Assembly (NCBI GenBank): GCA_947034895.1 | Contig: OX344762.1 | Location: 71,728,981 to 71,792,980, forward strand | DNA from: Rhytidiadelphus loreus | Lineage: Eukaryota; Streptophyta; Bryopsida; Hypnales; Hylocomiaceae | Length of the DNA: 64,000 bases | Direction: 5' to 3' | Shown: one piece after another, positions 49,612 to 60,788 of the stretch | Layout of the letters: every line of letters starts with the position of its first letter | Numbering within the stretch: position 1 is the first letter of the stretch | Position numbers and translations under genes: made by a program | The notes under the pieces: model-generated | Seen by the model: only the letters and a program-made list of their open reading frames with translations | Told to the model about the DNA's origin: nothing | The model's database searches: none

Positions 49612-51556
49612 ATTTAATAGGATTAAGAAATATATTTCTACCATTGACTACATAATGCAATTTTTTTTAATGAGACCCAGGAGGAAAAAAATTCATTCAC
49701 ATAAAAAAAAGATGTAAATTCATGTTGTATAAGTATTCATTTAAATTTATTAAGGTTTTGAAAATCAAAATTGAATTTGAAGATGATTGATTCATTATCT
49801 CATTGGTCTACCAATATGGATGAATGGAAAGTGTCATATTTCTAGTCATGCATTTTGGAAATGTTTATAGTAAGCAATTTGGACAAGGGTGCTTTACACA
49901 AATAACCGCTTGTGAAGAGGAAACTAACCCAAGTTGTTTATATTGAACTATACCTTATTAGTTGCTTAGTCTGGTGAAGAATTTAGAAAAAAAATTAGCA
50001 AAAAAAATTTAGAAAAAAAATATGGGATGCAAAATGAATTCATTAAAAGAGGTAATGAATTTCATTGAATTTTTGTCATGTATGACTTGAAGATTATCAT
50101 TCGTCGTATGTCATAGCATTTTGAATTTCTTAAAACACACACCTCTCTTATTAAAGTTTAATCCAAGGGATAGGATTTGCAAAAGCAAGCCCCCATGGAA
50201 TACAAACAAAATTTTAGCAAGGATCTTTAGCTTTTCAAAATGGGTTGCCTATGTGAAGTGTAGCCTCAAAAAAATGTAGCAATCGTAATCTTTCTAGTCT
50301 ATTTTGTACACCAAATATTTTATAAATACTAAAATGATAATTATATATATTTAAAATTAATATACTAAAATTCTAGTAATATTGTATTTATGGCAAGATA
50401 AGGTTGACTCCAAATCATCACATAATTTTATAACAATATCGCACCCCTAGCATTTATGAAAATGGAAAGATTAGCTATAAATCTTCACCTAATCTTCACA
50501 TTGCTAGGTAAATGTAAAAATATTCCTTTGTTTTGTGGTAGATTAATTTTGTGATTTTACACCTTTGATGAATTCAAAGTCTTTGAGTCTAAATGTTAAT
50601 TCATATTTTTTAAATATGATAATTTGATTATAAACAATAACTTCTTAAAGTTTTTGAAGGTGAAAATTTGGAATCAACCCCATTTTGCAATAAATGCTAG
50701 GGTGTAGTACAACATGACATAATCAACCTAAATTTTTTATTTTTCTTCCCATTGGTAGACAAACGTAAATAATTTCATGATATTTTGTAATTGGTTTATT
50801 TTATATTTTTGACCTAGCCTCTAGTAGCTAGTTGTAGCCTCTAATTTCAAATATAAATTCCAAATTTCTAAATTTAATTGATGATTAGTGGGTAATGCTT
50901 TGCTTTGCGTACCCAAAAATGTTGTCTCAACTACAATGTCAAGCGACTTCAACTTTTAAATATAATAAAGGATGGTTTCACAAAATATGGTTTTAGTTGC
51001 CTACACTTGTAATGTATCAAGAAAAGAAACTTCATCACAATCAAAGAATTTTAAAAAAAAATTAATGAATTTTTTAGTTGAAAAAGTAAGTTTTGTCCCA
51101 AGCACCTAGAATCTTCAAAAACAAGCATTTGGAATATCAAATAATTTTATTTTAATATCATTTTTGGATTTGACTTACATTAAGTGGTTCAATACATAAA
51201 ATATTCAATTTTATTAATAAAAACTTAATAAATTGTGCACTATGATGCCTGCAAATCCTAAAATTCAGCAATTTTTCTCACTTCTAAGAAAAGATCCAAA
51301 AAAATTCAATATTATCAAAAAAACTCAATAAAAATATACATCTTGATCATGTTGAGGTGCATGACTTTTTAATTTTAATTTTAGAGTCTTCTTACTTCAT
51401 CAAAATGAACAAAGTAGCAAGCAAAGTAGACAAATTTTGGAGGTTTAAAACAAAAATAACCTAATTAGTGTGTCTAAATAGTGATACCGAAAGAAAACCA
51501 TTATCCTAGTAGTAAGTTTAAATGTTTTCTTTGTTAGGAAGAAAAAAACAAGAGTA
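49612..51556. other. AT-rich gene desert, no feature seen
   Basis: No supported gene or bounded repeat. Confidence 0.5.
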
Positions 51557-51694
51557 AGGTAGGAGGTCCATAACCATCCCTTTAAGCCTACCTACTTCAT
51601 CAATGACAATTATAGATATTTCAAGGAACATGTTAATGATTCTTAGATATTAGGGACGCATTTAGAACCTAATTAGTTTATGGACCTCCTACCT
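51557..51694. mobile_element. short AGGTA-ended MITE (deletion derivative)
   Basis: AGGTAGGAGGTCCATAA at the left and its exact reverse complement TTATGGACCTCCTACCT at the right, 138 bp. The ends equal those of the 330-bp copies at 54.8-56.6 kb, so this is an internally deleted member. Confidence 0.75.
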
Positions 51695-52382
51695 AGTTGG
51701 TTCTCACTAGCCATGGGAGGTACAAAATTAAACAATTCTATTGAAAATTGGTATACATGTAGAGTCTCTTCATTTGTGGTGCTACATCAAAGCCTACAAA
51801 GCAAAGACAAGTGAATCAAGAACTACATATCCCTATTAGAGAATAGATACTTTCCTATATAAGATTTGGATTTGGCGTAATGAATAGGGTGTGATTAGGT
51901 GACGTAAATGGAAAGAGTTTGAATTATTAGATATTGATAATAGTGGATAAAAACATGAATGGCATGCATGTAGGAATAATATTTGGATGAAAAATAGAGT
52001 GTTGAGCACATAAAAGTGGTGGGGTAGAGGTGGAAAGATAGTGAACAAGTTTAGAGTGTGGGCAATACATCTATTATAAGTAGAGAAGGTTGTTGTAAGA
52101 GAAGCATAGTCTTGTGAGACATTAAGTTCATTTTATATTATAGAGTGGTAGCATATCAAATTAGAGGGTGAATGGTAAATATGAGGGTTAATAAGGTGAT
52201 TTATTAGATTTTTTGTTATTGAAGTTATGCAATGTTCATTTTCTGAAGGCCAATAATATATTCATATGTAGGGTGTCTATTTCCCATTCAATATTGTGGT
52301 GGCATGGAGTTTGAGAGGGAGGGACCATTGGAAATTTCTTCTAGTCATATTACATTAGGGGTTACATTGTGAATGAAATGAG
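51695..52382. other. AT-rich gene desert, no feature seen
   Basis: No supported gene. Confidence 0.5.
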
Positions 52383-52599
52383 CACTATAAGAAACCCACG
52401 TTTTAGGTTACGTTTTGTAATTTCTTAAAACGGATTTTAGGTGACGTCCATTGCAACATATCCATGTTTTTATGTCAAAAATACTTTCAACATAACATCA
52501 ATGTTGACATAAAAACATGGGCATGTTGCAATAGACGTCACCTAAAATCCGTTTAAAAAAATTACAAAACATAACCTAAAACACGGGTTTCTTCTAGTG
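52383..52599. mobile_element. CACTA-type hairpin MITE with GAG target duplication
   Basis: 217 bp whose two halves are near-perfect inverted repeats for about 95 bp: CACTATAAGAAACCCACGTT at the left against AACACGGGTTTCTTCTAGTG at the right. The direct repeat GAG lies at 52380-52382 and 52600-52602. A single transcript across it would form one long hairpin, a common source of 24-nt small RNAs. The arms are little diverged, so it is younger than most repeats here. Confidence 0.85.
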
Positions 52600-54842
52600 G
52601 AGTATTGGAATCTTGACGTTGATGCAAGAATTGAAATGATTTGGTACAAGTGGATAGTGTTCAAGCATGAGGGGTGAGAGTTTTAAGGTTGTTTTTAGAT
52701 TTTGAATTTGCAACAATATCTTGGGCTAGTTCCTCACGTAGAAGGAAAACATGGTCATAATTGGTGACTGAGAGATTCATTATATATGTTGAATGAAAAT
52801 CATAGGGTAATTGTTGTATCTTCATTGATGTAGTAGATGTTGGAATTTTTGAGAATGTAGAACCAAGTGGAAAAGTTATTTAAGATGAAAAGAGATGAAA
52901 AGAGATGCAATAGGATAAAGACATAACAACTATATTTGATAAATAGTGTTTTAAGGTAATTTTTGGAATGGCCAGTGCTATTCTTAATCAATGGTAGACA
53001 AAGTAGGCAGTAATGTGTTTTTAGAGATGATATGATTATAATTAGTGTTGCATTTTGGATGTATGGATTATTTTAGAAGTGTGAGGCCTATTAGAAGGTG
53101 TTAGAGTTAGTATTATTGTCTTTATAGGATTTGATGAAGATGGTAGATAGCAGTACATTTTTGTTGTTGTAAATGAATTTTGTCATAGACAATTATTTAG
53201 GGGATAGTGGCCGGTGTTAAGAGTTTTATGGTCATTTAAGATCACAATCCAATGCATAAGTGATGACATTAAATTTTGTGATATGGTTTTAAGAAATAAG
53301 TGTAGAACATGGTTTATGGTCAAAGGGAAGGGCTTATATTTATGGTTAATATAATGATAATCAAGTGAATATAAGCACAACAGGAAATCAAGCAGTTGGG
53401 TTTGTGTAAACAACTTTAGATGTGTTTTGATGATTGGAAGACTAACTAGAAGAATGTTGGTTTTAGCAAGTAATAGTGTTTCTAATTTTGTATTTCAATT
53501 TATTTTTTGCATGGATATTAAGATGAGAATTGTTCTATATTAGTTAATTATGGAATGTCCATAAGCAATGTCAATATTCTTTTTTAGTGAGAAGAATGGC
53601 TATGGAGTATGTAATAATGATTGTCTTTATATTGTTGAATGTATTTTGTATGAAGACTCTAGGAATTTTGAATATTTTATGAAGAGAATCTATAGATGTA
53701 GTGTGTAATGTGCCTTTGGCCTTTGATGTAATAAACAAAAGTTGGTAAGTGGTCCAACCTTAGAGGTTAACATTATGTGATAAAAATTGGTATTTGTTTT
53801 GCTTAAGTGTGATTTCTTGTGTCAAGTATCTACCATCATAGAATGTGAATTCAATATATTGTATTTTGTTTTTGCTTACTGGTGAAAAGGGTGGTATACT
53901 ATGAAGTGTGTTGTTACGTTGTTATAGAAGCATATGATGTCTAGTCATAGTCTAGTATCACATTTATATCAAGATATGTAGCAAATATGAGGGAGAATCC
54001 ATGATGGGACAATGTTATCAAGTGTTAGTAGAAGTTTCCCCATATATTGGGTATATCTAAATTTGAGAAGTTGAGTAATTCATGAGTCAATAATTTGTTT
54101 GTTATTTCAATAGTTATTAGGTAGGATGTAATCAATGTCAAATTAATTTTCTAATGTTGAAGAATTGATAAAAATAAATTATTGTTTTTAATTTTTTTAA
54201 ATAGGATTTGAAAAATCTAATATGGCCTTTGTAAGATATGAGTTCAAGCCAGGGAGTGTCAATCAATTTTATGATGGTAGAAAGGTTAAAGGCAAAGTTG
54301 TAGAGAAGGCGTTTGTGATTTTTAAGGGGCTTTGCTTGGCAAGTGTGTCAATGACTTCATTTCCTTTTATGATAATGTGTACTTTAACTTTTTTGGAAGT
54401 AACTTTTTACCATGTTGATTGTATATGCCGTATTTGATAATTGGGGTTAACCATCATTTAGAACCAAGTGGTTATTCTTGAAGGGGGTGAAGGATCCTTG
54501 TATGTATAAGCTAAATTGAAGTGGGAATCAAATTGTGGTCTTTGAAGATAATAAAAAGTAATGTGGCACGTATGTTTTGGGAGGGAGGGGTTGGATTAGG
54601 AATAGGAGTGTTATTTTGCCTATGAGTTTGGTTAACATGAGTGTTAGGGTATTTGGGTGAGGAAAGTATTTGAAATGAGAGTTTGTGTTTTATAGTGTAC
54701 ACATAGAAGATGCATCACTTGTGTTTTAGTGTCATTATCTTTATGCAATGGTTGTTTAGTAGGTTTGGCCTATATTTGGGTATCTATATGGAAGTAAGCT
54801 ATGATACAAATATGTCCCAATGGAGGTGGATTACGGGGTGTG
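52600..54842. other. AT-rich gene desert, no feature seen
   Basis: G-biased on the plus strand and stop-dense; open frames up to 78 codons show no family features. Confidence 0.45.
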
Positions 54843-55178
54843 AGGTAGGAGGTCCATAAAGCACTAGGGCTCTAAAAACATCCACTTCCTCAAACAAACT
54901 CTATCGGTACATTTTGCTTTATTATTGCACCAACAATGTACAAACTAGTGTACATATAAGGAGGTGGACACTTTTAGTGACCATTGTGTTTCAACTTTGA
55001 AAATTCATAACTAATTCCACAAAGCTCCAAAAATTATGAAACAACTTGGGTTAGATGCCAATTTGAGTTTTTCTTGAAGAAAAATTGCCCTAAAAAATAT
55101 CTCAAGAAGTTCGACCTCCCCAATTTAATTAATTAATTTTCAGCTCTTAAATGGGTGCTTTATAGACCTCCTCCCTTA
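54843..55178. mobile_element. AGGTA-ended MITE, about 330 bp, copy 1
   Basis: AGGTAGGAGGTCCATAAAGC at the left and GCTTTATAGACCTCCTCCCT at the right are imperfect inverted repeats. The middle holds the near-palindrome TGTACAAACTAGTGTACAT; the right part contains ATAACTAATTCCACAAAGCT, shared with the copy at 56260-56587. Confidence 0.7.
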
Positions 55179-55257
55179 CCGGTATCCCATGAATCTGGAA
55201 TGGCAAGAACACTAACCCTATTTTGCTTTAGATTGCTGTAAGATAGAGCCCGGGTAT

Positions 55258-55587
55258 TAAGGTAGAAGGTCCAGAAACCAACCATCTAAGCCCTGGAACT
55301 GAATTTTAGGCAGGTGAAACTTCTCAAAATATTAATCAGTGAATTTTCCTTCAAAGACAAGAGGATTTGGCATCTAACCCAAGTCGTTTCGTATTTTTTG
55401 GATCATTTTTGAATTAGTTATGAAATTTTGAAGTTTAACTACCCTAGGGCTCCAAAACCGCCCACCCCTGAAATATACACTGCTGGTACATCAGTAAAGG
55501 CTATGAAAAAACAGCATGTACAAACTGTGTACATTTATTGGGTGGGTGGTTCTAAATGCCCGAACTGTTCTCGAGCCTTCTACCTTA
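55258..55587. mobile_element. AGGTA-ended MITE, about 330 bp, copy 2
   Basis: TA-AGGTAGAAGGTCCAGAA and GAGCCTTCTACCT-TA. The interior matches copies 1 and 3 partly in reverse orientation (AACCCAAGTCGTTTCGTATT) and keeps the central TGTACAAACTGTGTACA. Flanking TA on both sides is consistent with a TA target duplication. Confidence 0.7.
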
Positions 55588-56259
55588 CATGTGACATGAA
55601 ATTGTTCAGTTAATTTGGGCTCCCTTGGTTTCCTTGTACTGTTTCCTCTCAAATGGAAATTGTCCATGCGTTTCCAGAAAAAGAAAAAGAAAAAATTGTT
55701 CAGATGATCAGAATCTTCATTTTGTCAAGCCAGTCCCCATAAAAGAAATCCTAGTTTTTTCTTTTACTGTATATGATGTGAGGGGCCCTGTAAAATCAGT
55801 CAGCCTGAGAGTCCTTTTGTTTTATGTGCTGTGAAGTGGCGGGACCTGTAAATCCAAAGTGGGCCTGCAAATCTGAAGGTGGGCCTGTAAAAATCAGAAG
55901 TGGGCCACTTGGCCGCTAATTTGGCAGCCAGGATGAGGTGGAGTTGTTGGAGACTCAGCTTGGGAATACTACAAATTTTTGTGGCCCAATTGGTTGGGGC
56001 TCCTCCACATGGTGTCCCTTGTAAATTAATCCACATACATAACATCAGTTGGTCGCTCCCTTGTGGGTCATTTCGGTGCAGGCAGTCCCCCTAACTTATC
56101 TTACTACCAAGAGTACTAGTGGTATTGGAAAACGTGTGCGACTACCATTATAAGTTTATAGACATTCAGTGGGATATGGTATTTTCTGTAACAAACTTAA
56201 GCCTAGAAGGATGCTGCGGACACCAAGGGTTTGATGGATGATACAGAATCCTTCTAACG
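55588..56259. other. moderate-GC spacer with a short tandem repeat
   Basis: At 55836-55910 a 20-23 bp unit (GTGGGCCTGCAAATCTGAAG and variants) repeats about 3.5 times. The rest shows no gene; frames near 55800-56094 are overlapping and featureless. Confidence 0.55.
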
Positions 56260-56587
56260 TAAGAGGTTCTGAAATGGCCCACCTTCTTAAATGTACACTA
56301 TTTGTACATGTTTATTTTTCATAACCTTCAGCAATGTACAAACAATGTTCATTATAAGAGGTGAGCCATTTTAGAGCCCTATGCCATTTTAGAGCCCTGT
56401 GCCATTTTGACTTCAAAATTTTATAACTAATTCCAAAAAGCTCCAAAAAAATATGAAATGACTTGGGTTGGATGTCAATTCCACTTATCTTTCAAGGAAA
56501 ATTTACTGAAAAATATTTCAAGATGTTTCCCTTACCCGAAATTTAGTTCCAGCCTTTGGATAGTCCATTTATGGACCTCCTACCTTA
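56260..56587. mobile_element. AGGTA-ended MITE, about 330 bp, copy 3
   Basis: The right end TTTATGGACCTCCTACCT-TA is a perfect family end; the left end TA-AGAGGTTCTGAAA is worn. The interior is collinear with copy 1 (TGTACAAACAATGTTCAT, then ATAACTAATTCCAAAAAGCT). A short local duplication of GCCATTTTAGAGCCCT lies near 56368-56402. Confidence 0.7.
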
Positions 56588-57144
56588 TGTAAGACAAAAG
56601 TGTGGATGTTCATCTTTGGAATTTTGTGTGAAAAAGGAGAGGTCTTGCTCTGTAGTTTGACCTCTAATGAGTGCCCTTGGGTGTTTTGTAAGCAAATGAT
56701 TTACATAGTACTCAAAAAGATGATTTCTATGGTGACCGGAGTGGTGTTCTAGGATGAAGTTGCTAAGTGATAAGAAATCTTTGATCCCTAGTAAATTTCT
56801 TTATCGCTAGGTCTTGTGATGAGAAATTTACTAGTAGGATAAAGTATTGAGATTTTAATCCTTCAAATCTTTTGCCATTTTCATAACATTGTTAACCAAT
56901 CTAAACCATCCACTCTTGGAAAACTTATTTCTTTTAATCTTATGGTTTTTCAGTTGAGAAGCTTGTGAATTTTGTTCTTAAGAAAGTATAATTCCTAGAG
57001 AACAAATGAAATATAAATTATATTCCTAAAAAGCTAAATTTGTCTTCTATTTTCAATTTTTTTTATAAATATCACCAAAATTTCAAGGAATATGCTCCTC
57101 TCCAAACTTCCAATTGTCTCATTACATGTGTTTTGGCTCTCGGG

Positions 57145-57409
57145 GAGGGCTGCAAGTTCCCAACTTGAACCCCCCCCGAGAACCGCCGAAATCCGTTGTT
57201 ACCCGTCTGTGTTGACCTGGCCGAGAGACGTCCATGTCAGTTTTTTTAAGAACTTTAAAATTTAACTTTGTTTCTCATTTTAAGAACTTTAAAATTTATT
57301 TATTTATTTGTTTATTTATTTATTTGTTTATTTTTTTATTTTTTTCAAAAAAAAAAGAATCTGACATCGGCGTTCTTTAACTGCCGGGAACGACGCTGAA
57401 ACAGCCCTC
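57145..57409. mobile_element. GC-ended foldback insertion
   Basis: GAGGGCTG (57145-57152) and CAGCCCTC (57402-57409) are exact inverted ends of a 265-bp block with GC-rich shoulders and a TTTA/ATTT-rich centre. Inside, CCATGTCAG and CTGACATCGG are also inverted. Its right shoulder read backwards (GAGGGCTGTTTCAGCG) resembles the left shoulder of the insert at 58996-59235, so they may be one family. Confidence 0.5.
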
Positions 57410-57646
57410 AAAATCCTAAAATCTCTTCTAATGTCTAAGACAACTTTGATCCCTTACAAGTTATTTCATATAATCAAAGATCAACAAATTAAACAAGTCT
57501 CCATTCAACATATTAACCAAATCATTTGATTTTTGTAGATAATTACTATTCTCATATAGTATAAATTTTTAATTGATTTGAAGCACCATGATATGATGCC
57601 AAATTCTACCATGTTTGTTTCAAAAATTACATCTCGTAGCATTTGC

Positions 57647-58340
57647 TTACCCCCTAAAGGACCAAACCACATTTTTTTGGCAACATGTATAGAAATTTTT
57701 GGCAACTCACCAAGAATGGAATTTCCATTTTTTCTTTGAAATTTTTACACAACATGTGGTCAAAGAGTAGCTTTAAGGCGCAACAATTTTTATAACTTTT
57801 GACTACATGGTTAAATTTTATTGTATGATATACAATTTAATTATCAACCTGGATAGATTGGGCAGCTTAGAAAATATCACTTTTTTAAGAAAATAAATTT
57901 ATAATTAGTTTTCTATATTTATATATATGTGGAAAGCTTTGAATCATTCTATTTTGATTAATGAGATAAAAGTTATGAGGAATTTTAGTTTGTAGATAGT
58001 CATTGAATCTCTACTCTAAAATAAAATATGAAATCCTTTATTTAACTCAATTTTAAATATTTCTAGAAATCAAATCAAATCATAGGGATCTATATTGTTT
58101 ATATAGGCAATTTCGTTAAAATGGCGGCAGTTTTTTGCCATTTTACCGGAATGTAGTGTTATTTTCTAACAAATGCAGTGCCATTATACTGGAATACCGC
58201 CATTTTAACGAAATTGCCTATTTGTTTTCAACATTGCAACCATTGGAATTGGCATTTTTCAATTCCATAATTGAATTTCTTAACAATTTATTATTTTAAA
58301 TCATTTTCTAATTCTTTCTACTTCATGTTTTTCTCAAGTA
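57647..58340. mobile_element. TTAA-flanked element, subfamily A copy 2 (partial)
   Basis: TTAC-CCCCTAAAGGACCAAACC start, then a left half collinear with 2165-2670 and 59829-60360 (GGCAACTCAC, AAGAGTAGCTTTAAGG, CATAACTTTTGACTACATGG phrases). The right part is not recognisable; a possible worn right end, ACTTTAGGAGGGCC, lies near 58551-58564. It hosts a nested MITE at 58103-58221. Confidence 0.55.
58103..58221. mobile_element. 119-bp MITE with perfect 25-bp inverted ends, nested
   Basis: The left arm 58103-58127 (starts ATAGGCAATTTCGTTAAAAT) and the right arm 58197-58221 are exact reverse complements over 25 bp. It interrupts the subfamily A copy 2, where the other copies are continuous, so it inserted later. 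The core also has paired CCATTTTACCGGAAT and CCATTATACTGGAAT phrases (imperfect direct repeats). No clear target duplication. Confidence 0.8.
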
Positions 58341-58579
58341 TAAATATGAATTTTTTTTCTTAAACTTTTTTAATGTGCATTTTCAACTTATTTCTTCAAC
58401 ATATTATAGAGAGTTGCAAGTTGTAGGATCTACACATTTTGGGGTAAGATATTTGAAAGATAAAATCCAACCATTTGTGAAAAGTTGAAAATACTTCTTT
58501 TTGAGACCCAAGCATCACGATCTTGCAATTGGTAAGGTTTTCCATTCTAAAACTTTAGGAGGGCCTATTCTCTAACAAG

Positions 58580-59751
58580 TGAACCCCTAAAAGACAAGGG
58601 TCATTCTTCTGTCAAAAACTACTAAAAACTGCCATTTTTGTTGCATTCATCCAAAAAAAACAAATTGAAACATTTTTTTTAGAATCTAACCGTAGGATCT
58701 TATACTTTACTAGTCGAGGACCACGTGGAAAAAATTTCACGGAGTTTGACAATACAGATTGGAAGATATTAGCATTCAAAGTTGAAAAAAGAATTTCTTT
58801 TGAACACTGGCCTGCAATTTCAGATGACTTTGAATGCCATTTGTGGAAAAAATTTGCACCATAGACCTTGAATTAAAAAAAAATTGTGTTGAAGAATTGA
58901 GTTGAAAGTCTAATAAAAAATTAAAAAAAGACACGCTTGAATTTCATTCTTTAAAAAATTGTTATGTAGAAGTAGGTCCAAGATTGAAAGAAAACATTAG
59001 AAGAGATTTCGGGCCAAGGGAAGGCCGTTTCAGGCTTGTTTCCTTGGCTCTGAACCAGATGTACGCAATCAAAATAAAAAAATAAAAAATAAAAAAAAAT
59101 AATAATTGAATAATTAAATACTAAAATCTGATGTGGCCGAAGTTCAGCCACATCAGACTATGCATGTGGCTCAGTTCACATAGTTAGAAAACTCAGGGAA
59201 CTCGTGGCCATGTACACCAGCTGAATTTCCCTAATGACTAAATCGTTAATAGCTCTAAAATGGGATTGAAACACAATAATTTCAACGGTGAGATTGTTCT
59301 AAATAGAAAACTTAACCTTGTCAAATAATTTTTATGAAAAATTGTGAAAATTGCATTAAAAATTGCATCCTATAAGTTATTTTTCAAGAAAATGCTCAAA
59401 TTGCCCCCAAAACAAGATTGTTCATAACTTTCACGTTACTAATCCAAATGGAATGAATCAAAGCTTCACATGTAAATAACAATATTATCTTTAAGAAGAT
59501 AAAAATTTAAAAATTAATTTCAAATTTTTTGTAGATTTTTTTTTCTGCTTGATGACATGAAAATTATGTTTAAGATGCCATAACTTTTGCTCTTGGGCAC
59601 CAATTGAAATAAAATTTATATTCCCACAAAGCTAATAAGTTTTCCTATATTCTGAGAAAGTTTTAAAAAGATTCACTAAAAATTGAGATCATAGGAACTT
59701 ACCCAAAATCCATTTTGTCCCCCAAGGGGACAATGGTCCTTTAGGGGTTAA
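58580..59751 (-). mobile_element. TTAA-flanked element, subfamily B copy 3, reversed, with nested insert
   Basis: TGAA-CCCCTAAAAGACAAGGG at the left and GGTCCTTTAGGGG-TTAA at the right. Read on the minus strand it is collinear with the copies at 31914 and 34748: TTAA-CCCCTAAAGGACCATTG, a CCC-rich phrase, then the shared interior. Total 1172 bp; without the insert at 58996-59235 it would be about 930 bp, the family size. Confidence 0.72.
58996..59235. mobile_element. 240-bp insertion nested in a TTAA element
   Basis: Begins ATTAG and ends CTAAT, splitting a phrase (GAAAGAAAAC then TAAATCGTTAATAG) that is continuous in the relic near 29120-29140. Shoulders are GC-rich (GGGCCAAGGGAAGGCCGTTT), the centre is A-rich, and CTGATGTGGC/GCCACATCAG (59129-59157) forms a perfect 10-bp hairpin. 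Class unknown. Confidence 0.6.
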
Positions 59752-59828
59752 CTAAAAGATTCTACAATTGAATTTGCTAAAAAATAAATATAGACGAAGA
59801 TTTTGGGCTTGCTTTAGAGACTAGTATT

Positions 59829-60773
59829 TTAAGCCTTAAACGTCCAAACTGTGTTTTTTGGCAACATAGTGATTTCGGGCAACTCACTATAGACGGAATT
59901 TTTTTTTTCTTTGAAAATTTCACACAATATGGAGACAAGGAGTAGCTTTAAAGCCCAACAATTTTCATAACTTTTGACTACATGGTTCAAAAGTTATTGC
60001 ATGATATGTAATTTTTAGAATTCGGTGGGCAGCTTGGGGAGAAAAAAAACTTCTTTGAAAATCACTTTTCAAAAAACTAAAATTTTGAAGTTGATATCTA
60101 GTTTTTTTATATATGTGGTAAGCTTTGAATCATTCCATTTTGATTAATGAGATGAAAGTTACGAGGAATTTTAGTTTGGATTAGTTTGTGGGTAGTTATG
60201 AAAAATCTACTCTAAAATAAACTTTGAAGTCCTTTATTTAATTCAATTTTAAATAGTTTTGGAAAAAAATAAAAATATTAGGTGTATATTGTTTATTAAA
60301 ACATTACAACCATTGGAATTGGCTTTTTTCAATTCTATAAATAAATTGTTAACAATTTAGTATTTTTAATCATTCTCTACTTCTTTCTACTTATTATTAT
60401 TTTTCTATATGTTGTACAATTCCAAATGATCTAAAATTTATCAAACATGTAGCCAACTTGATTTGAAGAATGAATCCAAAGAGTAACCACCATTTTGGGC
60501 ATTTTTTCATACAAATGTGACCTTGTGAAGTGCAACTCTTCGTATTTTCACAGGGCTCAAAAAATGATTTTTGTCACTTCAAACGTTAATATCTTTCACT
60601 CTACATGGTGGAAAATTCTGAATTTTTTCCACATCTTCTCTTACTATTTTAGTACAAGATCCTACGGTTACATGTGTCCAAAAATGTTTTTCATCTAAAA
60701 TTTGGTGCTTGTACATGCAAGGGCAGTTTTGGAGCAGTTTTGGTGAAAATAGTCTTTGACATTTAAGGATTAA
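59829..60773. mobile_element. TTAA-flanked element, subfamily A copy 3
   Basis: TTAA-GCCTTAAACGTCC at the left and a worn GACATTTAAGGA-TTAA at the right, 945 bp. The interior is highly similar to 2165-3041 throughout. Non-coding; the frame at 60495-60698 is a by-product of the repeat. Confidence 0.68.
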
Positions 60774-60788
60774 AGTAGTTTGGGGCCT

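Noticed and set aside
55428..55613. 61-codon frame with CPNCSRAF-like cysteines
   Set aside because: It lies wholly within an AGGTA-ended MITE and its phase is not kept in the sister copies.
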